From Adiantum capillus-veneris (taxonomy: Eukaryota > Streptophyta > Polypodiopsida > Polypodiales > Pteridaceae), in NCBI GenBank assembly GCA_014529385.2, contig CM043953.1, forward strand, positions 82,557,838-82,621,837: 64,000 nucleotides of DNA. The letters run 5' to 3'. The translations under genes were made by a program, and so were the position numbers. Under the pieces are notes generated by a model, which saw only the letters and a list, made by a program, of their open reading frames with translations, searched no databases and was not told the DNA's origin. The stretch's first letter is position 1. Each line of letters begins with the position of its first letter. Positions 47,382 through 57,295 of the stretch are shown piece by piece.

Positions 47382-48244
47382 TTACTCTTCATGGCGCAAA
47401 CGATGAGCAAGCTGCATATCCTTAGGCATAATGGTTACATGCTTTGCATGGATGGCACAGAGGTTAGAATCCTTGAATATGCTAGTTAAATATTGCTTTG
47501 CTGCCTCTTGGACTGCCTCTATGGCCACGGCGCCCATCCGAAACTGAGTGTTGTAAAATTGCAAAAACTCCCTGCATAGCCTTGCAAAAGGGGCCCTCCG
47601 AATCAAGAGCTCGGTGCTCTTTTGATAGTGTCGAATCTCCGCAAAAGCATAGCTGCGCTTTCGTACCTTCTAAGGTCGACGTGGAGGTGCATTTTTGGCA
47701 CGAGCTGGGGCATCTTGCTTCCTGTTCTTGTAGATAATGCTCTTTCTATTTTTTTTCTACACAGGCACTTCCAACACCTCATAATATGATTCCACCCACT
47801 CTCCATCTGATTCGTGCTCTTCACTATTGAGCGGATGTGATTGTGTAGGTCCACTTCCTTTAGGAAGTGTCTTACCCCCAATAGACATGTGATCCTGATA
47901 AGTTTGTATTTGGACGCCAACCCATGGGGCATCTTCATCCATTTGCGTCTCTTCAAAGCCTTCTGACGGTTGCTTTTGGCTGTTTGTTTCTTTGCCTTGG
48001 TCTCTCTCATCCTCCCTGTTGCCATCAGAATCGTTGGAGTCCGATGAATAGACAACAAGGCGATGCTTCCTTCTCTCTTTTGCAGCTGTAGAGGATTGGC
48101 CATGCTGAGTTGAAGCTCCAGGTTCTTATTGTGGACTTCACCTTGAGCTTGTGAAGTTCCAGCTTCTGTTGCTGTACCTTTGAGTCGTTGGCCATCCGGC
48201 CCCTCTGGATATGAAATCCTAGCCGTTTGTTTTGTTCTTGCCAT
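47382..48244 (-). pseudogene. Histone H3-like gene with Ile at position 9 and a long acidic linker
   Basis: Begins MARTKQTARIS, identical to H3 residues 1-8 and 10 but with Ile (ATT) instead of Lys9. The usual K14, K18, K23, K27 and K36 tail is replaced by a linker of about 170 residues with acidic stretches (SSDSNDSDGNREDERD, EEHESDGEW). The histone fold follows: [20 protein letters not shown] (alpha-N), [11 protein letters not shown] (alpha-2) and [20 protein letters not shown] (C-terminal helix). Loop 1 is the canonical H3 length, so it is not a CENH3. About 286 codons versus 136 in normal H3. Broken by a one-base shift around 48060-48126 and by TAG at 47757-47759 and 47670-47672. Would have entered nucleosomes or bound H3-tail enzymes. 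Confidence 0.82.
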
Positions 48245-48586
48245 GGTAGCACCTAGAAGGGAAAATGACAAAATGAGCGGCTTCAACCTTTAAATAGGTT
48301 TTTTTGAGATTTGGGGCCTTTAACACTATGTGGCCAATTGAGCGAAACTCAAATAAACCAATTTAATTTAACAACTAAACCTCGATCATGCGGACGGCTG
48401 ACGCGATGCCCAAACACTGCCTTTTTGATACTTAGTTGCACGCCAAGCTTCATGGCCCAGGGACGCTCGCGAGCGTTTCCACTTCTCGGATGCTGCAGTA
48501 CCGGAGGCGTTGCGTAACTGCTTTACTAACATCGACTCTCTTGCTTTCTCAATAGTACAAGTTCTCCCAAAGGTGTGCCTAAAAAA

Positions 48587-51227
48587 CTAGTTAAACATCT
48601 GTGGGAGGTAGTTGGAGTGTGAAGTACTACCACTATGCGGAGTATTCTTGAAGTAGACTCCTTTTGCTCGATAGTCAGACTTCTCCATGCCTTGTGTACT
48701 CCATATATCAAGCGAACCATAGCGGTCCATGAAGTATGCACCATGCGCATAGAGAATGTGCTAAAACAACCAAAAAGGAGATAAGCCAATAGAAAAGTTG
48801 CATTTTCAAACATTGCATATGTATTAAGTCCGTTAAAACAAACCATGTAGTGTGTAATCTTGCTTTCAGACCATCCGTCCTTAGCGGCCTTTGTGAATTC
48901 ATAAAGCACCTTCTTGAACTCCTCTCGGTGCTCAATGGTGGTGCTTGAAAGATTCATCAATTGCACAACCTTTTGAAAGGATGACCATACTAGCTTGCGT
49001 TGGTTAGCAACCTCGACATTGGGATCTTTGTCCATCGTGCATGAACACAAATCTTTCCACAACTCCCACCGCTTCTCACTTGCTAGATCGACACTTTCCT
49101 TGGATACTTTCATTGGATACTTTGACATCTTCTTGAAAAATCGACGTGCCTTGGCTCCATTCATGGAAACCTTCTGTGCCACCTCATATGTCTTCTCCCT
49201 ACAAGTCTCTTCTACAATGTTCACCCTTGATCGGTGACATCCAATCTCATTAAGGAGCGTCTCCACCCCCTGCAAGGAGTCTTTTGACCGTTGAAGGGGA
49301 TTCATTGTGAAAGCATAATCAATGTGATGCTTTAGGATCCTATCAAATATTCGCATAAACACATGAAATGTACAAAAGTGAACATTGTTGAGGGAGAAGG
49401 GAATTATGGGGTTACACCCAGGATCTTTGCTATCCCTATTGGGCACCTGCAACATATCACATGAAAGAACCGAAGTTTGCCACTCCCTATTTATATGGTC
49501 ATCATTATCTTCGTCCTAACCTTCTACTTGAGTTGCTCGACTTTTCTTATGCCCTTTCGTACAGAATGGACAGGGAAGTAAAGAATTTGCACCTTGTTTG
49601 CACCCAAGCATGCACTTTATAGTCTTTAGATCACCACCTAAATGCCATTCAACATCAAACTCCCCACGTCCTGGAACCATGAGCTTCTCACCGTTTATTT
49701 GAGCTTTAATAACCTCTGTGACCCATGGGATTCTACTGAAAATCCATGCAAGGACTTCATGTGTCTCTTTCGGAACTTCAATTGCACCAAGCCACCATAT
49801 ATCCTTATCTGATTGCACACTAAAAGAGGGATTTGTCGCTTCACTCGAACTACAAGATTGCTTGGCATAAGCTAGGGCTTCATTCATAAGCGTGATGCTC
49901 ATTCTCTCCAACTTTCTCCCTTTAACAATTACACACTCATCCAACTTCAACACAAACACAAGCTTGCCTTCAAGAACTGCCAACAATATAAAGCCTCAGA
50001 ATGCATGTTATGACACATCATAGAGCATGTAGGCAACTCTAAACTAACCTGCATCACTCAAATTGTAGAAAACAGCCATGGACTGCTGCAATCGTATCAA
50101 GTCCACAAAGATATTGTTGAATTTGGTGTAAAAAAACCATTCGGTCCGCAACACACTATTAGAAACAGCACCGCTTCTCTTCCCGCGGCCCTTCCTTCCT
50201 TATGACCTCAATATACAAGTAGTCCCCTAATTGGTGAACAACATCTTCATTTGACACCTTCTTGGCAATCGCCACTCTGTGAGGAAGTGGGAATAGGTTT
50301 TTCGTGACTCCTCGACTTCTTAATGCATCTTTTAACACTTGATGTATTGCTTGATAGCCCTTCGTACTAATCCCAACAGCATCACAAATATCCTGAACAT
50401 CTAGATCAGTGACAATATTAGAAAAATCACTAAGAACTCTCTTAGTGATTGCGTCTTTCAAGTGTTTTGCCTTTGGAGCATCAAGAATCCCAATAAAATC
50501 CTCTTTGTTGAAACAAGAACGATGTAAAGTAGCCCTAGCTAAGGCATTCTCATCGTCGCACGTTTCTTGGACGAAGTTCCTATTGCCCAAAACAACAATG
50601 ATGAGCGGTATTAGACTTAAACAACATGAGGGACATAACATGTTACCTTATAGCTGTCACCCTTCATTTTCTTGCACCTCCACATGGTGCAAGAGTCTGA
50701 ATTTCGGACAATTCTCGTTTCCTCAGCCTACCTCCCATGGCAGTACTCTTCATGTGTGAAAGAGTGTCCTCAAGCTTTTTAATTACATTTTCCTTGGTTG
50801 TGATGGTGCTCTTTGCCTCCTCAAGCACACTAGTAGCTATTTTCATCTGATCTTGAAGATTGTGGAAACTCCCATTGAGCAACTGCCAATGACGCAAGTA
50901 GATCTAGGACCGCGCAATCTCGTGTTTTTTGAGTCTCTTGTAGTAGCCCAACAAACCTTGCTCTCCATTTCCAACGTATTGCAACAGTGATGGAATGTTT
51001 GTAAAAGACGGATGAACATTGAGAGAAGGATCCTTTGGATACAAGCATCCGTTTGTCCAGAGATCCACATTCTTGTCCCCTTGAGCGCGGTGTTCATTGG
51101 CTGAAGGTAATGTACCCAAGCATGTTTTCTTTGTCGGAACATACTCTTGAGGTAGGCATAGGAAAAGCCCTAGAGACCTACTGCGTGAAGAGCTTGTTGG
51201 GACATTGGTCACGTCGTCAAGAGGCAT
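48587..51227 (-). pseudogene. Transposase-like gene (DDE/RNase H fold) with three introns
   Basis: ATG at 51227 (MPLDDVTNVPTSS), end at 48589-48587. GT-AG introns at 50580-50646, 49977-50048 and 48761-48843 rejoin the frame. Candidate catalytic residues: Asp in FVLKLDECVIVKG (about 49930), Asp in EWHLGGDLKTIKCMLGC (about 49630) followed by a C-x2-C pair (PCPFC), and Glu in STQGMEKSDYRAKG (about 48685). An Asp followed by C-x2-C is also seen in RAG1-like and related transposases; the superfamily is not certain. A coiled N-terminal region (LEEAKSTITTKENVIKKLED) may oligomerise. Damage: TAG at 50904-50906, TGA at 50664-50666, a frameshift near 50170, and TAG at 49516-49518. About 800 codons if unbroken. 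Confidence 0.65.
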
Positions 51228-51832
51228 TGTAGGATGGAGAGATGGAGCTTGAAGGATGGAGAGATAGAGCTTGTAGGATGGTGAGATGGAGCTTGAAGGA
51301 TGGAGAGATGGGTGTGTAGGTGCAGCAGCAGGTGCAGGTGCAAGGGGGATGGGTGTAGAAGAGGAGCTTAGATTAGGAGGGAAAGTTTTCAATTTTGGGG
51401 GAAATTTCCTAAAAGTTTTGGAGGGAGTCAAAAAATGTTGAATTATGAGTAATTTAACTTAATTTTTTTTTTATAATATTTATATATGTTGGGGGTACTT
51501 TTTAGGGGGGAATAGAGTTTTTTTGAAAGTTTTTTAAAAAAGTCATTTTTTTTGCCTCTTTGACGCACGGATTTGATTAGGTGGCATGGGAGAGTTAAGA
51601 GGCCCTTACAAGTTGGCCAAAAAGCTAGAGAGAGAAGACCCCCTACCCCCCTACTTTTCAAATGGTTTACCCCCCCCTTCCCTACTTTTTAAATGGTTAC
51701 CCCCCCCCCCCCGCCCCCTTCCCCATACCTTTTTAGGGGTCAAAGGTGGAGGAGACCCTACCAAAATAGCACCATTCAATGCCTTTGTCCCCCTTAATCT
51801 TGGCAGGCTTCCTTGAAATTAGGGATTCTTAC

Positions 51833-51867
51833 AAGGCCCATGGAGAGTCCATTTTTTTCCTAATGAT
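51833..51867 (-). repeat. Right terminal inverted repeat
   Basis: Reverse complement of 42445-42479 at 32 of 35 positions. Confidence 0.8.
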
Positions 51868-52277
51868 CTCATGATTTAAACATTTTCTCCAGCCACCTGT
51901 GATAACAAAAAACAATTGCAATTTCTACTAGAGAGTGCTCCATCCTTGTGTACCTGTCTCCTAGCTCCATCAAATACTTGCCCAATCATTTTCCTACAAA
52001 TGGCAATGCCTAGGCTTCTTGCACTTCCATAGGCTGACCATCTTCACCTATACCAGCATGTTGGTTTGTGGCTCTTTTGTTGGTGCAGTGGTTTTTGCTT
52101 GTGGCTGTGGAGGTGGTTCTACTACTTCTTATTGAGGTTTTGTGGATGCCTCAACTATTTCTGCTTGAGCTGTTGTAGAGGAAGGTCCTGCTTCAACTGT
52201 TTTGGCTTCCTTGGGTTGTTCGAAATTAGCTTCTTCTTGGTGCTCAGTTCTTTTTCCTTTGTTGCATCACCTTCATT
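51868..52277. other. Unassigned spacer right of the TIR element
   Basis: No recognisable feature. Open frames are short and cysteine/tryptophan-rich shadows. Confidence 0.35.
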
Positions 52278-52280
52278 AGA

Positions 52281-53667
52281 TTAATCTGTCGGTGAAGGCC
52301 TTGGACTCGGCATGGGCTGATCTTCTTGTTTCGTAGTTGGTGAAGAGGGTCTTGGAGACATCTCTCCTTGATCAAGATGCGACTCGCTTTGTTTTGCAGC
52401 TTCTGCTTGTCTTTGCTGCTCAGTCGATTCTTCTGCTACTTTTCTTTGAGCTTCTAGGGCTTCTTTAATCTTTAAAGCTTCTACTTCTGGATACATCCAC
52501 TCGAGTAAATCCTTGGGATCCTCTGGAACCTTCTTTGTAGGGTTCTCGGTTCTTGGTCCCTTTACCTCCCTTGTACTCCATTTTTTGGGGTTTTCACCTC
52601 TAGCTTGGTGGCTGCTTTCGTATGTTTGCTTTTCTTTTTCAAATCTAGCCCTTTTTTGTTGCAGTTCCTCTTAGTGAGGTGCCACTGCTTTCTTTTTCAT
52701 TGCTTCCCTCCTTGCCATGGTTTCTTTGTTGTCAGAGATTTCACTCTTGTGGGCTTCATGGGAACTTTTTGCAGACTCCTCCTCTGATTTTTATATTCTT
52801 TTTGTTGATCTAATGGTCCACGAAGAAGGTTGAGTTGAAATGATCCATGTGTTTTGATATGGGGCTGGCGGCAATTTGTCGGCCATTCCAATAGCATGAT
52901 ATGCTATTCTTGTTAGCACTTCTGGAGCACCCAGATATGTGATCTTTTCCTCTTTCTTCGTGTCCTTTAGTTTTGTAAGCACGTACTACACATGATCTAT
53001 TGCTTGCCTGGTTGTTGACTTCAATACTCGAATGAAAGTAGTCGCAAGTGTATGGTTTGTATTTGTGTACCATGGTCATCTCTTTGAGAGAAAGTGGAAA
53101 TGTTGATGGTAGAGGCGAGCTAGAATCTCCACTTACCTTTGGATGATATAAAAAAATATGGCAGCAGCAGTATCCTTGGTAAAATTACCTGCTATCTTTC
53201 TATGCCTAGCCCACATTGTCATTCCTTCTGTGGGCAACTTCAATGCCTCGGCCACTATATCTTTAGTGATCACCACTTCAACCTTTTGCCGTTTTTCATC
53301 CGTGATTTAGGCGGATCCATCTTCTTTGATTGTGCATAGCAATTCCTATGCTTTTTGGAAATCCACTCCACATGGTCCTTGGTCATAGAAATCTCAAAGC
53401 CCTAGCATTCTGTTTGGCTTCTTTGGTGTTTGGATTTATAGATACATCATAAACCTCCTTAGGTAGCATTTGCAATTCTACCTGGTGACCTTCTTCACTC
53501 TTGAATCTGACAGTGAAGACCGTGGTGTTTTTTTCTTTGAGGTGCTCTTTAGACAAGTAGGTTTCCTTTGCCGTTTTTATTGAGCTTGGATCTAGCTGGT
53601 ACGGTGGAAGATCTTGTAGCTTATCTTTTTGAGACAACCTTTTCCTTGCCTTCTCAGCCACTTGCAT
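52281..53667 (-). pseudogene. Lysine/glutamate-rich retroelement-like coding region
   Basis: A series of minus-strand frames. 53383-53667 begins QVAEKARKRLSQKDKLQDLP and includes KEHLKEKNTTVFTVRFKSEE and VELQMLPKEVYDVS. 52791-52982 includes EVLTRIAYHAIGMADKLPP. 52281-52496 is a coiled K/E/Q-rich stretch (IKEALEAQRKVAEESTEQQR) ending in a proline/serine tail. Stops and shifts separate them. No family recognised. The charged style recalls the unassigned region at 32630-34110. Confidence 0.4.
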
Positions 53668-54520
53668 TGCTCCTATTAGGTGAATATAGTGTCAAAGCTA
53701 CTAATAAATTTTGTGAATTCCGCTTTGAAATGCCTTGAGTCTGAATGGTTGGCAAATGATGTCCATTTTGCTTCAAATCAATTTTGGAGCATGCATAGAT
53801 GTATAAAAACATGTAGAGATCAAAATCATGCAGTCCAGGCAAAATTTGCAACAAAAGTAAATAATCGTGATTATTTATAGCTAGGAAATTTTTCCAACCT
53901 TTTGCAATTTTGACATCACAGGCTTGAAACATATGACATTTAGGTACTGTGAGTGCACTGTGGGCTCATTTGAGTGCACTGGGTGAAAATGGTGCCAGAT
54001 TTAGGCTTTTAGACTCTAAAACGGTAGATATAAAGATATTTTGAGTTTTTGAGATCCAAACTTGCTCAAACTTGGTTAGTGGGCTTGGGACATCTTGTTC
54101 TTTGGTCCCATAAGGTCAAAGTTGCAAATTTCATCTATTTTGGTAAAAAAACGTAGATAATCGTGATTATTAACTTTTTTAATCAATTTCTACATTTTTC
54201 GTTTGGCTCTAGGCATGATGTAGAGTCTATGTGTGAGATATTGGGTGATTTATATCAAAAAATGTGACAGTTAACTCAAAAATTGGATTGAAAAGACTTT
54301 GGTGCGTTTTTTGACAAATTCAGAGTTTTTCTTGATCATTTTGGCTCATACTTGGCATGTGGCATGTAATAGATGTGTACAAGTGATAGGTGACGTGAAG
54401 AGATCAATTTCAAGCCAAACAAGAACAAAAGTAAATAATCACGATTATTTACAACAGTCACTTTTTTTGCAAGAATTGACAATTTGATGACCTAAACATC
54501 TTTAATATATCTAAAACAAG
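53600..54520. repeat. Degenerate ~285-bp tandem repeat with palindromic core
   Basis: The near-palindrome TAAATAATCGTGATTATTTA occurs at 53858-53877, about 54153-54172 (variant) and 54432-54451, spaced 295 and 279 bases. Flanking words such as GAGATCAA, TTGCAACAAAAG and TTGGCAAAT/CTTGGCATG recur in the same order. Unit identity is low. Confidence 0.6.
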
Positions 54521-56128
54521 TCCTAAAATAAATTTGGTAAAGTATTTGAAATCATCGATTTTTGTGACTACTTGGCATGTAGAGTTGGTTAGTCACTTTT
54601 GAAGCTATGGACTTGTTCTCTACATAGTCTTGATGCTACTCATCCAGTTTTGGCCCATTCGGAGCTTCATATGTCAAATTTGACACTTTGTAGCCTTCAA
54701 GCTGTATTCTGTTGTTAGAGAGCTTGCCTTGATTGTTTCCATGAAACCATCTAGGTACATTGTGTATAGACTTCTTCTATAAGCTGCCCGTGGAGTCGGA
54801 ATCCATTCTGGCATATGGCAAAAACCTAGATTATTTACTTGGGACCCCCTCGACCCCTGCCAAATGGTCATCTAGTGATATGGAAGTGCTCCATTATATA
54901 GGGGCATGCTACATCCAATTCGGTTGAACTGACAGGCCGCTATGGTCAATTTTGTGTCGCAGGACTTCGTGCACACTTGGATTTCTAGTGTTTTTTCGTG
55001 AGCCTAGATTTGCTACCCGGCCATATAGAATTGTTCATCAATAAGTTTAGAACTTATCGCTCATGTCTCATGTGAAACGGCACTGTAAAAGGGCGACCGT
55101 GGACTCTGAAAATCACGCACGAAGAAGGCAAAAAGCTCTCTTCCCCAAGAGTGACTAGTGAAAATGAGGTGATTTTGGGCTACCTTGGATAACTATAGTC
55201 GGACTTCCCAAACTATTTCTTCCCCAGATTCCCATGTTAGTCCTACAAGGCCGTGAAATCTATGTTAAACTCAAAAATACTTTCAATCGGATTCCGTTAG
55301 CTTATTCTGTAAGAATTTGCAAAAGTAGGCCTTGGCGGCCTAATTTAAGCTTCCCGCTTCCATCTGACAATTAGATTGAAAATTTTTGTGCCTGTGTGCT
55401 TTGTCCTCCTGATCATCAGTGTATCTGCAGTTTCTCCATTTGAGCTCATTTGCTATTTATTATTAATGTTTATTGAACATATCAAAGAAATTAATAAAAT
55501 GCACTAAAAAAGCAAAGTGAAAATCAACAATTAAGAAAATCCATTGAGAAATAGCAATTTATTGTTTTTTGGTGGATTTCCCTATTTTTAAGTCCAAATA
55601 TCAAGAAAAATGATGAAAATAAGCAAAAAAGGCTATTTTTTGGTATATTTTTTGATAGTATATACATTATTTTCACTCATCGAGGAGATGTTATCAGTTA
55701 AATTCCCTTGTTGATGATTTCCTTAAGGGCATTATTATGTAATTTTGCAAAAAATTACATGTTAACATCCAACTTTTTCCTCCCTCTTCAAACATTTCCC
55801 TTAATTACTTAGTTCCCTTCCACCCCTCCTAGATGGCATACTCCGGACGAATGTGTACATGGGTTGAACAATCATGTCTATGCATAGCCTTGGTTGTCTC
55901 TACCATGCTTCAAAGATCAATGCAATTCAAACCATTATGTTGTGCAAGATTTGGGTCTTGAGTAATTAACCCAAGGGTTTTTGTGGTCGAGGTTTCCTGT
56001 TGCTGTTTCCCAAAGAGAAAATCTTGTAGCTTTTGTGCTCTTGGCTTTATTGTACTATCAAGATGCTTTGACACATTGAATTTTTGAGTTGCATGTATCA
56101 ATGATTACGATTATTGAGCTATAACTTG
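54521..56128. other. Unassigned AT-rich DNA
   Basis: No convincing gene. A short minus-strand frame at 55910-56101 is lysine/glutamine-rich and may be a decayed continuation of the retroelement linker to its right. Confidence 0.35.
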
Positions 56129-56784
56129 TCATTGGTATCTTGGTTTTTCATTAATGAGTTGCTGTGGTTGAGTGTTTTGAGACTTAACTCTCGACTGCTT
56201 CATTGATTTTACAGTTTGCAGAGAAGATAAGTGCTCCTTTTTCCTCCAAATCCATCTTGTGTTAGGTTCCTTGCTTGAAGATGCTCTTTTTTGTGTCTTT
56301 AACTTTGGAACCTTCTTCGGTATGATAGTTGATGTCTTGGGCACCCAAATTTGAGACGGCTTGTCCTTGAGTTGTGCATTTGGTACCCAGATATGCCTGA
56401 CTCCTTGCATTCTACTTGTAGCATTTGCTTGTCTAGAGGATGAAGAAGATTGATTGCTTCGTGGTTGTTCTGTTGATAATCTCTTTTTCATTCCTCTTTG
56501 TTTGTTGCAATTGAAACAATGAGTTTTTCGCCTTTAGGTGATAGCTTGAGTTGATTGGTATCTCAATCTGGTACTGCCTTGTACGTCTGCATCCATGAGA
56601 TTCCAAGAATCATTGTTTCATTCATGTGTTCATCTGGTAAGCATACAAACTGATGAGGGCATGAACATCCATGTACTATCACATTTAAGTTGACTACTCC
56701 CAATGCCGGTGTTGGGTTCTTGTTGCATCCTTTGATAGACGATATTCCAGATGTCAAAGACTGATTCGTTGCTTTCTTGTACAT
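56129..56784 (-). pseudogene. Retropepsin C-terminal half and W-rich linker
   Basis: 56563-56784 contains ALGVVNLNVIVHG, then the MILGISWMQTYKAVPD ending of a retropepsin. The catalytic D-[ST]-G half is missing. After a stop, 56129-56491 encodes a basic linker with repeated W-V-P-N/K modules (RHIWVPNAQL, SQIWVPKTST, TRWIWRKKEH). Probably a gag/protease-region relic of a gypsy-like element on the minus strand. Confidence 0.6.
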
Positions 56785-57290
56785 GGAATAACTAATCGCA
56801 TTTACTCTTGTGTACTATGAAAAATAGGGTATTAGGTGTCCCAAAACTCAAGGAATATTAGCTTTATGTTACAATATGTGACATAGAAAATCAAAAATTC
56901 ATTTAGATATCATGAAATCCACCAAAAAAATCATAGAAGAGCTAAAATTGGCTAAAAAACAGGATTTGACAATTTTTGTAATTTGGTCATAACTTACAAC
57001 CTTAATATTTATTTCTCCCTAGAAGCATCAGGACATGTTGAGGACTACTAAAGATAGTTCTCTAGCATTATAGACCTCACAAACATGAATTCTAGAGTGG
57101 TATAGTTGCAAAAAGTTGAAAAAAGCCAAAAACAGGACCCGTTTTTTCACACAGTTTAGGTTGTGAAATGTTGTGCAAGGACAATGTTAAAGATGGAATT
57201 GATATTCCAAAAAAATGTCAAGTTTTTTTCAGCTCATGAGACAACTTTCTAGATAGATAGCACTGCAAAATCCATTTTGAAATTCTTGGC
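56785..57290. other. Unassigned AT-rich DNA
   Basis: No coding motif or RNA visible. A 14-base direct duplication (AGGACATAAAAGTG) lies at about 57318-57350, at the edge of the integrase relic. Confidence 0.4.
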
Positions 57291-57295
57291 ATAAT

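Larger units (their letters stand above)
42445..51867. mobile_element. 9.4-kb TIR-bounded element with histone H3-like and transposase-like genes
   Basis: The ends are inverted repeats of 35 bp (42445-42479 and 51833-51867; 32 of 35 match; core TGGACTCTCC). Subterminal poly-G runs mirror each other (about 42622-42634, and as poly-C at about 51699-51713). Inside, two plus-strand genes face two minus-strand genes across a hairpin-bearing gap. A transposase-like gene next to one end, TIRs and GT-AG introns together indicate a cut-and-paste DNA transposon; that the four genes form one unit is inference. I could not find a convincing target duplication. All four genes carry nonsense codons in this copy. 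Confidence 0.65.

Noticed and set aside
47382-48244. H3-like gene as a normal host histone or CENH3
   Set aside because: Too long, Lys9 replaced, the rest of the tail absent, loop 1 not extended as in CENH3, and the frame is broken.
42434-51880. Target-site duplication for the TIR element
   Set aside because: Bases outside the inverted repeats (TGTTACCA and CTCATGAT) do not match; no duplication claimed.
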